The position numbers were made by a program, and so were the translations under genes. From positions 1-42,983 of the forward strand of contig JAIKYA010000135.1 in NCBI GenBank assembly GCA_024683645.1: 42,983 nt of DNA. Reading direction: 5' to 3'. Positions 27,696 to 36,399 of the stretch are shown here, in pieces. The DNA is from Lachnospiraceae bacterium. GTDB lineage: Bacteria; Bacillota; Clostridia; Lachnospirales; Lachnospiraceae. How positions within the stretch are numbered: position 1 is the stretch's first letter; each line of letters opens with the position of its first letter. A model generated the notes under the pieces. That model saw nothing but the letters and a program-made list of their open reading frames with translations. It was not told where the DNA came from and ran no database searches.

Positions 27696-28577
27696 TTAGC
27701 TTATTGCATCGGCACCGGCAATGATCTCCGTCAGTTCCGTGGTGATCTTGCCCTGTCTTGCCCTGTTATACATGAGTGCCAGATGATCTATCATCTCGGC
27801 CGCATTGTTTGTTGCGTTATCCATAGCCTGCATGCGGGCTCCGTTTTCGGAAGCCTGAGCCTCTATGAGTGCTCCGTATACCAGACTCGAAACATACTTG
27901 GGAATGATGAGGTTCAGTGCTTCCTCATCTTCCGGCTCGAAATTCATGGGAGCTGAGCTTTCCGATGCCTTGTCAGCCGCTTCCTCTTCCGTCTCTTCTT
28001 TCTCACCCATTTCCACGGGAAGAAGTTTGAGCAGGGTGGGAACATGGCTCACCGTGTTTTTGAAATTCGTATAAGCCAGATATATCTCCCTTATTTCGCC
28101 TTTTTCATAGGCTTCCAGCAGTTCGGAGGTAACCTTTATACCGTCACGGTAATTGGGCGCCTCTATCGCTTCCGAATAATCCGTCATCACTTCATAACCA
28201 TATCTCTTCATGGCATCCTTGCCCTTTTTACCTATGGCATATATAACGGTATCATCCTTCGGAAACTCCGGATCCCTGGTCACCAGCTTTATCATGTTGG
28301 AATTGTATCCGCCTGCCAGACCCTTGTTGGAGGTGATCAGTATCACGGCTTTTTTGCCGCTCTCACCGGTCTTCAGATACGGATGGTCTATCCCTTCTGC
28401 CTTGGCCAGTATGGACGTCACAGTATCGTAGATGGCGTTGAAATAATTCTTTGAAAGCTCCGCCCTCTGTTTTGCACGCTGCAGCTTCACGGTGGATACC
28501 AGCTTCATGGCCTTGGTGATCTGCTGTGTGCTCTCTATACTGCTCTTACGTCTTTTGATGTCTCTCATCGACGCCAT
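27696..28577 (-). CDS. atpG: ATP synthase gamma subunit
   Basis: Rotor shaft of F1, 293 aa. The N-terminal helix SMRDIKRRKSSIESTQQITKAMKLVS and the C-terminal helix (MDNATNNAAEMIDHLALMYNRARQ...ITTELTEIIAGA) form the coiled coil that turns inside alpha3beta3. A short acidic insertion around residues 195-225 (EKEETEEEAADK) lies in the middle domain, a mild lineage feature. The ATG is preceded by GAGGT. The gene lies 15 nt downstream of atpA. Confidence 0.97.
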   Translation of the reverse strand: MASMRDIKRRKSSIESTQQITKAMKLVSTVKLQRAKQRAELSKNYFNAIYDTVTSILAKAEGIDHPYLKTGESGKKAVILITSNKGLAGGYNSNMIKLVTRDPEFPKDDTVIYAIGKKGKDAMKRYGYEVMTDYSEAIEAPNYRDGIKVTSELLEAYEKGEIREIYLAYTNFKNTVSHVPTLLKLLPVEMGEKEETEEEAADKASESSAPMNFEPEDEEALNLIIPKYVSSLVYGALIEAQASENGARMQAMDNATNNAAEMIDHLALMYNRARQGKITTELTEIIAGADAIS

Positions 28578-28592
28578 ATCATCAATACCTCA

Positions 28593-30095
28593 TTAAAAAT
28601 CCTTTTTGAAATCCTCGATGGCCTTGATCAGCTTCTCTTCGATCTCCGGCTTCATCTCCTTCTCCGTACGTATGGATTCGGGGATCTCCGCATACTTTGT
28701 ATCTATGAATTCAAAGAGCTCCCTCTCAAATCTGAGCACGTCTTCCACAGGTATATCCAGCAGATATTTCTTGGTAGCCGCGTAGATGATGATTACCTGA
28801 TACTCGACCGGCATGGGCTTGTACTGAGGCTGCTTGAGCATCTCACGTATACGCTCGCCCTGTGCCAGACGCTCTTTTGTATCCGCATCCAGCTCCGAAC
28901 CGAACTGTGAGAAAGCTGCAAGCTCTCTGTACTGAGCCAGCTCCAGACGTATGGGACCCGCGATCTTCTTCATGGCCTTGATCTGCGCGGAACCGCCCAC
29001 TCGTGATACGGAGAGACCCGCGTTGATAGCAGGACGAAAACCGGAGTTGAACATTTCGGTCTCCAGATAGATCTGGCCGTCTGTTATCGATATAACGTTG
29101 GTAGGTATGTATGCCGAAACGTCGCCTGCCTGTGTCTCTATTATAGGCAGAGCGGTAAGTGATCCGCCGCCGTACTCGCTGTTCATGCGGGCTGCACGCT
29201 CAAGAAGTCTTGAATGCAGATAGAATACGTCGCCGGGATATGCCTCACGTCCGGGCGGACGACGGAGGAGCAGGGACAGTGTACGGTATGCGGTAGCATG
29301 CTTGCTTAAGTCATCATAGATGACCAGCACATCCTCACCTTTTTCCATCCACTCTTCACCTATTGCGCAGCCCGAATAAGGCGCTATGTACTGAAGGGGT
29401 GCCAGCTCCGAAGCGGTAGCTGCGACTATGGTCGTATATGCCATTGCTCCGTGCTCTTCGAGAGTCTTCACTATGGATGCCACGGTAGATGCTTTCTGTC
29501 CGATGGCAACATAGATACATTTAACCCCCTGTCCCTTCTGGTTTATTATCGTATCGATCGCTATAGCGGTCTTACCTGTCTGACGGTCACCGATTATCAG
29601 CTCACGCTGTCCTCTTCCTATGGGCACCATGGAGTCGATAGCCTTGATACCTGTCTGAAGAGGCGTATCCACGGACTGTCTGGTGATAACGCCGCTTGCG
29701 ACTCTCTCTATCTGGCGGAAGTTCGTTGCCGCTATGGGACCCTTGCCGTCTATGGGCTGACCCAGTGCGTTTACGACACGGCCGAGCATCTCGTCACCTA
29801 CCGGCACCTCAACCACACGACCCGTAGTCTTTACCGTATCGCCCTCGTTGATGTTGCGCTCTGCTCCGAGCAGCACGGCACCCACGTTATCTTCCTCCAG
29901 GTTCATGACCATGCCGTAGACTTCTCCGGGGAATTCCAGAAGCTCACCCTGCATGGCTTTTTCAAGCCCGTGAACCCTGGCGATACCGTCTGCCACCTGG
30001 ATGACGGTACCCACTTCGGAGACCTCAAGCTTATCGGCATATCGCTTGATCTGATCCTTGATAACCGAACTTATTTCTTCTGGTCTTAAATTCAT
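28593..30095 (-). CDS. atpA: ATP synthase alpha subunit
   Basis: Non-catalytic nucleotide-binding F1 subunit, 500 aa. Walker A is GDRQTGKT (169-176). The alpha signature lies around [14 protein letters not shown], which includes the arginine finger that reaches the beta active site. It is complete, with AAGGAACC before the ATG. It pairs with the beta subunit to form the F1 hexamer. Confidence 0.98.
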   Translation of the reverse strand: MNLRPEEISSVIKDQIKRYADKLEVSEVGTVIQVADGIARVHGLEKAMQGELLEFPGEVYGMVMNLEEDNVGAVLLGAERNINEGDTVKTTGRVVEVPVGDEMLGRVVNALGQPIDGKGPIAATNFRQIERVASGVITRQSVDTPLQTGIKAIDSMVPIGRGQRELIIGDRQTGKTAIAIDTIINQKGQGVKCIYVAIGQKASTVASIVKTLEEHGAMAYTTIVAATASELAPLQYIAPYSGCAIGEEWMEKGEDVLVIYDDLSKHATAYRTLSLLLRRPPGREAYPGDVFYLHSRLLERAARMNSEYGGGSLTALPIIETQAGDVSAYIPTNVISITDGQIYLETEMFNSGFRPAINAGLSVSRVGGSAQIKAMKKIAGPIRLELAQYRELAAFSQFGSELDADTKERLAQGERIREMLKQPQYKPMPVEYQVIIIYAATKKYLLDIPVEDVLRFERELFEFIDTKYAEIPESIRTEKEMKPEIEEKLIKAIEDFKKDF

Positions 30096-30135
30096 GGTTC
30101 CTTAACCTTTCTAAATATTCTTGTCGAAAACCGGC

Positions 30136-30684
30136 CTATGCTATCTGCAGCTGGACCAGTTCCTTCTTTATCCCTTCCAGTCTGGTACGTATGCTGGAAT
30201 CCACCACGCGGTCACCCAGTCTGATGATCACTCCGCCGATAAGAGACTTATCAACGATATAGTGCATCTCCATCTGTCTGTAATCGGTAGTGGCAAGCAG
30301 CTTGTTCTTTATCTCGTCCTTCTGCGCATCCCTAAGCTCGACCGCGCTCGTGACGAAAGCTACTCCGATACCCTTGAATTCCTTTACTTTTGCGGTAAAG
30401 TACTCAAGTATGGCGTCAAGTTCGGAATACCTGTCCTTCTTCAGAAGGAGCACGAGAAATCCCGTAAGCTCATCATCAAGTCTGCCTTTGAAGACATCCT
30501 CAACTACCTTAAGCTTCTCTTCTCTTGTGATCTTGGGGTGATTCATCAGCGCCTTCAGCTCCGGATTATCCTTAAGTATGGACACAAGACTCTCAACCTC
30601 CGAACAGAGGATATCTGTCTTGTTCTCTTCCAGAGCAAGCGTAAACAGCGCATCACCGTAGGTTTTTGCAACTAGCTTCGCCAT
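30136..30684 (-). CDS. atpH: ATP synthase delta subunit
   Basis: Peripheral-stalk subunit linking F1 to subunit b, 182 aa. The N-terminal helical bundle begins AKTYGDALFTLALEENK, and the C-terminal segment (DKSLIGGVIIRLGDRVVDSSIRTRL) is the family hallmark. Its start overlaps the atpF stop by 13 bp, consistent with translational coupling of the two stalk subunits. About 40 nt separate it from atpA. Confidence 0.96.
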   Translation of the reverse strand: MAKLVAKTYGDALFTLALEENKTDILCSEVESLVSILKDNPELKALMNHPKITREEKLKVVEDVFKGRLDDELTGFLVLLLKKDRYSELDAILEYFTAKVKEFKGIGVAFVTSAVELRDAQKDEIKNKLLATTDYRQMEMHYIVDKSLIGGVIIRLGDRVVDSSIRTRLEGIKKELVQLQIA

Positions 30685-31226
30685 GTATCGTTACCTATTT
30701 CCTTTAATGTATCCTCAAGGAGACTGTCCTGCACCTTCATGTCGATGTTTTCGGCTACGACCTTCTGTGCCATAAGTGATGCAATGGAGATCATCTCCTG
30801 CTTCACCTCGTCCTTAACGCGCCTCTTCTCCTGCTCTGCTTCGGCAGTGGCACGTCTTATTATCTCCTCGGCTTCCTTCTTAGCATCCTGAAGGATCCTG
30901 TTCTCATTAGCAAGCGCTTTCTTTCTGGCATCACTGAGTATCTGCTCCGCTTCCTTGTCGATTTCCCTGATCCTGGATTCGTATTCTTCACGGATCCTGC
31001 GCGCTTCTTCCCTGTCTTCGTATGCTTCCGAAATATCCTTGGCGATACGCTCGCTTCGGCCTTTCAGCACCTTTCTGGCAGGATTGAAGAGATTATAGGA
31101 GAGTACGAGAAACAGTACAAATACAGCCAGGAGTGTCAGTCCCGAATCAAACAGCAACTGCAGATCCAGTCCGAACAGTCTCGGTGTCATCTGTTCTTCT
31201 GCGCTCAGCAATAAATATAATCCCAC
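30672..31226 (-). CDS. atpF: ATP synthase b subunit
   Basis: Membrane-anchored stalk subunit, 184 aa. A single N-terminal membrane helix (about 28-47, LTLLAVFVLFLVLSYNLF) is followed by a long charged coiled coil rich in Glu, Arg, Lys and Ala. The start is GTG at 31226, supported by AAGGAGG 9 nt upstream. An internal ATG at codon 13 would remove only the periplasmic tip and has no better ribosome binding site. Confidence 0.95.
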   Translation of the reverse strand: MGLYLLLSAEEQMTPRLFGLDLQLLFDSGLTLLAVFVLFLVLSYNLFNPARKVLKGRSERIAKDISEAYEDREEARRIREEYESRIREIDKEAEQILSDARKKALANENRILQDAKKEAEEIIRRATAEAEQEKRRVKDEVKQEMISIASLMAQKVVAENIDMKVQDSLLEDTLKEIGNDTWRS

Positions 31227-31267
31227 GCCCGAAAGCCTCCTTTCCTAAAAATGTTTAAGCTTCCGTA

Positions 31268-32265
<998 letters not shown>

Positions 32266-32285
<20 letters not shown>

Positions 32286-32760
32286 CTTCCGACTCCTTTA
32301 TTTCTTTATTTCCATATAATTCATCCTGCACTTCGGCAGGTATATTCTCTCTGTAAAAAACTTCTTTGCCGCACACCCGCTCGGATATCCTGTGGGTATG
32401 GGGCTGTATGTAAGCTGCGGGCTTTCTGAGCATCAGTCCCAGAAATGCGCATACCGGATCCGCCGCCTTGGTGAACGCGCATATCGCCAGCAGTACGAAC
32501 ACAAACATATATCTTATAAAATATCCCGATATGGCTACGGCCTTCGCGCCTTTCTCATCAAGGTCAAGCGCCTTCGAAATGGTCCTTTCCATATGCAGGG
32601 TGAGCAGCATATTGGCCAGTACTCCAAACAGAAGTCCGAGGCTTTTGTTCAGCCGGTCTTCAAAAAAGACCAGTAATACTATCTCACAGGGAAGAGCAAG
32701 TATCAGCGTTCCTATCCACAGCTCCACCAGCGCATGATGCTCCGCCCATTTAGCTTTCAT
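32266..32760 (-). CDS. ATP synthase subunit I-like membrane protein
   Basis: Protein of 164 aa with four hydrophobic helices (about residues 12-30, 36-53, 74-95 and 100-112) in the position of AtpI, just before atpB. AtpI helps assemble the c-ring. The start at 32760 follows AGAAGG and makes the family-like N-terminus; an upstream in-frame codon would extend far into atpZ. The last 50 residues form an unusual charged hydrophilic tail (ISERVCGKEVFY to the end) that typical AtpI proteins lack. Overlaps on both sides (atpZ 11 bp, atpB 20 bp) tie it to the operon. Sequence similarity to known AtpI is weak, so the call rests on topology and position. Confidence 0.8.
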
Positions 32761-32992
32761 TCTTAAAATACCTTCTGGCCAGCCTGTATACATTGGTAAA
32801 ACCGGCCAGCGCACCGACAAAGAACAGTACTATGGTCACCCACGAGGTCCCGAAATGCTTATCCAGCATTCTTCCCGCAAAAAAACAAATACACATCGGC
32901 ACCAGCATATTGATCCCGAACTGTGTGATCATGGTAAGGAGTCTTGCCGTTTCCCGTCTGTCTTTCTGTTTTTTTTCAGGCGATCTGTCCAT
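32750..32992 (-). CDS. atpZ: AtpZ/AtpI-family small membrane protein
   Basis: First gene of the atp operon, 80 aa. A charged N-terminus (MDRSPEKKQKDRRE) precedes two membrane helices (about 23-42 and 50-68), the second starting near SWVTIVLFFVGALAGFTN, which matches the AtpZ/AtpI pattern (G-x-x-x-G-x-x-x-G in the region and GxxN before the end). AtpZ with AtpI is reported to act in Mg2+ or Ca2+ transport and c-ring assembly. No Shine-Dalgarno sequence is seen, and a -10-like box lies only 11 nt upstream, so translation may be leaderless. Confidence 0.9.
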   Translation of the reverse strand: MDRSPEKKQKDRRETARLLTMITQFGINMLVPMCICFFAGRMLDKHFGTSWVTIVLFFVGALAGFTNVYRLARRYFKNES

Positions 32993-33003
32993 ACCGAATT
33001 ATA

Positions 33004-33032
33004 ATTATATCCAAATCAGCCGCAAAAGTCCA
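33004..33032 (-). promoter_or_regulatory. Probable promoter of the atp operon
   Basis: On the minus strand TGGACT (33027-33032) and TATAAT (33004-33009) are separated by 17 nt. The start site would fall only about 4 nt before the atpZ ATG. A second TATAAT overlaps at 32998-33003. Confidence 0.6.
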
Positions 33033-33064
33033 GTATTAGTTTTCTTCCGCCATTTTCTTTTCAT

Positions 33065-33091
33065 AAATAGTTCACCTCCGGTGAACTATTT
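33065..33091. repeat. Perfect 12-bp inverted repeat
   Basis: AAATAGTTCACC and GGTGAACTATTT enclose a 3-nt loop TCC. It lies within the 129-bp insertion, 3' of the EAL gene. On the minus strand no T-run follows, so it is not clearly a terminator. Confidence 0.85.
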
Positions 33092-33135
33092 GCAATTCGG
33101 ACATGCAGATGCACCTTCGGTGCGGTCCGAATTGC
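33092..33135. repeat. Perfect 11-bp inverted repeat with inner hairpin
   Basis: GCAATTCGGAC (33092-33102) and GTCCGAATTGC (33125-33135) enclose a GCACC/GGTGC hairpin with loop TTC (33111-33123). It directly adjoins the preceding palindrome and ends 2 bp from the EAL stop codon at 33138. Confidence 0.85.
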
Positions 33136-33137
33136 CG

Positions 33138-35261
33138 CTATTCTCGGGATTCGCTCCGCTCACCCTCGCGGTCTTCTTCCATTTTCTTTTCATATTCATT
33201 ACCGGGCATGGGCTTTGCGAAATAATAGCCCTGTATCATATCGCAGCCCTGGGTCGCCAGGAAATCCACCTGATCTTTGGCCTCGACACCTTCGGCTACC
33301 ACGCGCATGTTCAGGCTCTTAGCAAGCTTGATGGCCTCGGATACCACGATCTGCCCTCTGTCACTCTCGTTATCGCCACGGAAGAATTCCGCATCCAGCT
33401 TCAGCACATCCAGCGCCAGGTCCTTCAGGGAGTTAAGCGAGGAATAGCCCGAACCGAAATCATCCATGCTGACTGCAAAGCCGTAGCTCTTAAGCCTTTC
33501 TATCGTGCTCATAAGAGCGTTCTTGTCATCAAAGAAAGCACTCTCGGTCAGCTCTATCTCTATATACTCGTGCGGCGCTCCCTCCGCATCCACCATATCC
33601 CTTATCTGTTCCGCAAGGTCACTTTCGATAAAGTGAGCCCTCGACACGTTGACCGATACAGGTACGCACTTGTAGCCCGCATCCAGCCAGCGCTTCTGAT
33701 CCCTTGCCACATGCTTTATCATGTAATGGTCTATGTTTAACACAAAACCGTTCTTCTCAAAAATTGGTATGATGCGTCCGGGCGGCACAAAGCCGAATTC
33801 CGGCGACTGCCAGCGTATCAGTGCTTCCGCCCCTTTGAGTTTCCCCGTATCCGGCGAATACTTGGGCTGGTAATATACAACAAACTCTTCGTTATCTATG
33901 GCTCTCTGCTGACGGGCCTGTACATCTTCAATCCACTTCTGCTCGTCCTTAAGCTGCTGGTCATAGAACCTGACTCCCGAATCCGAACTGCCGTCAAACT
34001 TGCCGAGGGCCATGGCTGCATTATTGAATATCTCTTCCAGGTTGATATATTTTCTTTTCTTGGGTCTGCCGTTATTAAGGCTTGGTTCTATCGTGCATAC
34101 ACCGGCCTGGAAATTGAAAGCATGTTCCCTGTCTATCTCGGCCAGCTTTTTCGTAACATCGACAAGTCTTGCTTCCAGTTCGCTTTCGGCTTCATACTTC
34201 AGCAGCATCGCAAATTTATCGGCATCACGATGGACTGCGATCTCTTTCTTATCCACCAGGGCGTTAAGACCCCACATGATCTTCTTCAGCAGGTCATTGC
34301 CTTCGATCACCGAATGACAGAGGCAGTAGGTTCCGTATCCCACGAATTTCAGATCCACGACCGCATATTTCTTTGCCGCATTCCAGGGGCGCTTCAGCAT
34401 CTGCTCACCCTTTACCAGGAAGTATGTCCAGTTTCTTCCCTTCGTCACCTCATCGTTATAGAAGAAATCCTTAAGCTTTTTATACCTTATCGCGCGCCCT
34501 ATCGTACCTATGATCATCATGATAAAGATCAGTATCAGCAGGGCTGCCAGAGCAAACCCCAGTACTATGACCGTGGCTATCTCATTAACACCGAAATCCA
34601 CATAGGCTTTACCAAAGAAGACTGATCCGTCGGAAAGATCAAGCTTTATCCAGAAAGGCATATAGACCTTCTCTGCTGCTGCGATCTCTGCAACCGCGAG
34701 ATCCGTGGCATCTGACTTTGAAAAAACTATGCCGTTATCCCCATCCGTTTCCTCATGGACATCTACAGACAGTGAGGATTCAACAAAAGCATCATTGACA
34801 GCAATGACTTCCTTAAGGACATCAAGCCACAGGAGCTCCATGCCTTCGCCCCGAAACACGAAGAAATTCTTTTCATTGTCCAGATAGGCTTCCACATTCT
34901 CAAAACCGTTGTAATCCAGACGCAGCATCGTTCCTTTATCACTGCGGGTATTTTTCACGTTTTCATATATCACTTTGCCCGAAGGATCCGTTATATAGAA
35001 TTCGCGGCCTTTGAGCTTTAGTATATCGAGTCCCTCTTCCTCGCTCTTATTCTGATAGATAGAAAGACAGAATTTCATATCCTCGTCTTCCTCGTGTATC
35101 TCCGATATGAGAAAGCTGTCAACGATACCGTAGCCCGCCATTACGAACAGAGACGCTGCGGCCGCTATGATCACGAAATATACGAGCGTTGCGAACAGTC
35201 CCCGTTCTTTCTTTATCTTTTTCAGCCTTTTATCACGTTTGATATTCTTTTCCTTTGCCAT
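33138..35261 (-). CDS. Membrane EAL-domain cyclic-di-GMP phosphodiesterase with degenerate GGDEF
   Basis: Signalling protein of 707 aa. A basic N-terminus and membrane helix (about 22-46), an extracytoplasmic sensor region (about 47-228, Cache/PAS-like in size) and a second helix (about 229-255) precede a GGDEF-fold domain. Its active site reads HRDADKFAMLL in place of GGDEF, so cyclase activity is unlikely. The EAL domain (about 450-695) keeps the key residues: EALIRW (near 479), NVSRAHF, ELTESAF, DDFGSGYSSL (near 602), LKLD and VAEGVE. It should hydrolyse c-di-GMP. AGAGGA precedes the ATG. The final residues (EEDREGERSESRE) come from the 129-bp insertion. It follows the amidase gene by 9 nt. 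Confidence 0.93.
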   Translation of the reverse strand: MAKEKNIKRDKRLKKIKKERGLFATLVYFVIIAAAASLFVMAGYGIVDSFLISEIHEEDEDMKFCLSIYQNKSEEEGLDILKLKGREFYITDPSGKVIYENVKNTRSDKGTMLRLDYNGFENVEAYLDNEKNFFVFRGEGMELLWLDVLKEVIAVNDAFVESSLSVDVHEETDGDNGIVFSKSDATDLAVAEIAAAEKVYMPFWIKLDLSDGSVFFGKAYVDFGVNEIATVIVLGFALAALLILIFIMMIIGTIGRAIRYKKLKDFFYNDEVTKGRNWTYFLVKGEQMLKRPWNAAKKYAVVDLKFVGYGTYCLCHSVIEGNDLLKKIMWGLNALVDKKEIAVHRDADKFAMLLKYEAESELEARLVDVTKKLAEIDREHAFNFQAGVCTIEPSLNNGRPKKRKYINLEEIFNNAAMALGKFDGSSDSGVRFYDQQLKDEQKWIEDVQARQQRAIDNEEFVVYYQPKYSPDTGKLKGAEALIRWQSPEFGFVPPGRIIPIFEKNGFVLNIDHYMIKHVARDQKRWLDAGYKCVPVSVNVSRAHFIESDLAEQIRDMVDAEGAPHEYIEIELTESAFFDDKNALMSTIERLKSYGFAVSMDDFGSGYSSLNSLKDLALDVLKLDAEFFRGDNESDRGQIVVSEAIKLAKSLNMRVVAEGVEAKDQVDFLATQGCDMIQGYYFAKPMPGNEYEKKMEEDREGERSESRE

Positions 35262-35270
35262 ATTTTCCTC

Positions 35271-36329
35271 TTATTGATTCCCCGCAAAATATGCGTCCAG
35301 TCCGTTTGCTATCCCGCTCGCTATCTTCTGCTGGTACGACGGATCCGCCATCAGCAGGTCTTCCTGGGGATTGGTCATATAGCCCATCTCCAGTATGGTC
35401 ACCGGCACCTTCGACCAGTTGATGCCGCTCATGGTATCGGTCTGCCATACCTTTTCCTTTTTTGCTCCGGTAGCCGCCACGCAGGCATCCAGTATGCAGG
35501 AGCTTAAGCTGTAGCACTGCGGATATATCGATGATATATAGGGATTGTTCGCCGTAGGACAGATCGTCATCATGCCGTTCGCAGAGGTGTTTTCGCTGCC
35601 GTTGGCATGGATACGGATAAACGCTCCCGCTCCCGCATTGTTCGCGATCGCTGCTCTCTCGCTGTTGGAAATGTTCACATCGTTTTCCCTTCGGACCTGG
35701 ATCACCGTGTAGCCTCTTGCCAGGAGTTCCGCCTCCAGCCTGAGCGCCACCTGCAGGGTCAGTTCATACTCGGCCAGTCCTGAGGTCTTTCCGCTCGTAC
35801 CGCCGCTCACCTTTGCCTTCATCTCCGTTGCTCCCGGCCCCACCGGTTCCTTTTCGTTATTGCCCTTGCGCTGGTGTCCGGCATCTATCACGACCACTCT
35901 GCCTCCGCCGCTCACTGCGGGCGGTTCCTGTACCACTTCTTCCACTACCGGTATCTCCGCAGACGGCTCCTCCGCAGTCTCCGTGTTCTCAGGGGTCTGC
36001 GTCTCTGCCGTTTCCGTCTCTCCGGGGTCTTCTCCGTCTACGCCCTCCGGCTCTTTATGCGTTTCATCGCCTGCTGTCTCTTCCGACGCAGCCTCTTCCG
36101 TCACTGTCTCTTCTTCCGTTACGTCCTCTTCGACATCCTCTTCCGTAACTTCCGGCTCTGTTCCGAGATCCAGATATACCACTTCTTTTTCTGCCGTCTG
36201 CTGCGTGGCGGCTTCCTGCGTATCCGCATTCTGTGTTTCCGCCTTGCCGCAGCCTGCCAGCATCATTACACTGAGCAGACATATCGCGCCTGTCATTCTG
36301 AGGGCTCCTGCCCGTATGATCTTTTTCAT
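35271..36329 (-). CDS. N-acetylmuramoyl-L-alanine amidase lipoprotein
   Basis: Zinc amidase (Amidase_3) that cleaves the glycan-peptide bond of peptidoglycan, 352 aa. The signal sequence ends in the lipobox LAGC with Cys27. A long Glu/Thr-rich acidic linker (about 30-140) then spaces the catalytic domain from the membrane. Zinc ligands are His152 in DAGHQ, Glu187 in AEYEL and His241 in RIHANG, and the catalytic Glu is Glu314 in LEMGYMTN. The domain is complete and ends near the C-terminus. It lies upstream of the EAL gene by 9 nt, so wall cleavage and c-di-GMP turnover may be co-expressed. GGGAGAG precedes the ATG. Confidence 0.94.
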   Translation of the reverse strand: MKKIIRAGALRMTGAICLLSVMMLAGCGKAETQNADTQEAATQQTAEKEVVYLDLGTEPEVTEEDVEEDVTEEETVTEEAASEETAGDETHKEPEGVDGEDPGETETAETQTPENTETAEEPSAEIPVVEEVVQEPPAVSGGGRVVVIDAGHQRKGNNEKEPVGPGATEMKAKVSGGTSGKTSGLAEYELTLQVALRLEAELLARGYTVIQVRRENDVNISNSERAAIANNAGAGAFIRIHANGSENTSANGMMTICPTANNPYISSIYPQCYSLSSCILDACVAATGAKKEKVWQTDTMSGINWSKVPVTILEMGYMTNPQEDLLMADPSYQQKIASGIANGLDAYFAGNQ

Positions 36330-36344
36330 TTCTCTCCCATCATG

Positions 36345-36377
36345 TTAAAACTGTCCCCATGCAGGGCATGAGGACAG
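36345..36377 (-). terminator. Terminator of the glycogen phosphorylase gene
   Basis: On the minus strand CTGTCC/GGACAG with an inner CATGC/GCATG stem (27 nt in all) is followed by TTTTAA, 22 nt after the glgP stop. The next gene, the amidase, starts 15 nt beyond it. Confidence 0.65.
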
Positions 36378-36399
36378 TCATTACGATCAGTTTTTTTAT

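Larger units (their letters stand above)
33050..33194. repeat. 129-bp palindrome-bearing insertion flanked by direct repeats
   Basis: An identical 16-bp sequence, CCATTTTCTTTTCATA on the plus strand, occurs at 33050-33065 and 33179-33194, exactly 129 bp apart, and similarity extends a few bases beyond each copy. The DNA between carries the two perfect palindromes listed separately. On the minus strand the distal copy reads in frame as the end of the EAL gene (YEKKM then AEEN and a stop), as if the insertion had displaced the original C-terminus. It looks like a small mobile palindromic element with a duplicated target. Confidence 0.75.

Noticed and set aside
33065-33135. CRISPR-like or terminator interpretation of the two adjacent palindromes
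   Set aside because: There are only two different palindromes, no repeated unit with spacers, and no T-runs after either stem on the minus strand.
32793-33740. 315-codon plus-strand frame over atpZ, the palindromes and the EAL gene 3' end
   Set aside because: It runs through perfect palindromes and two real genes on the other strand.
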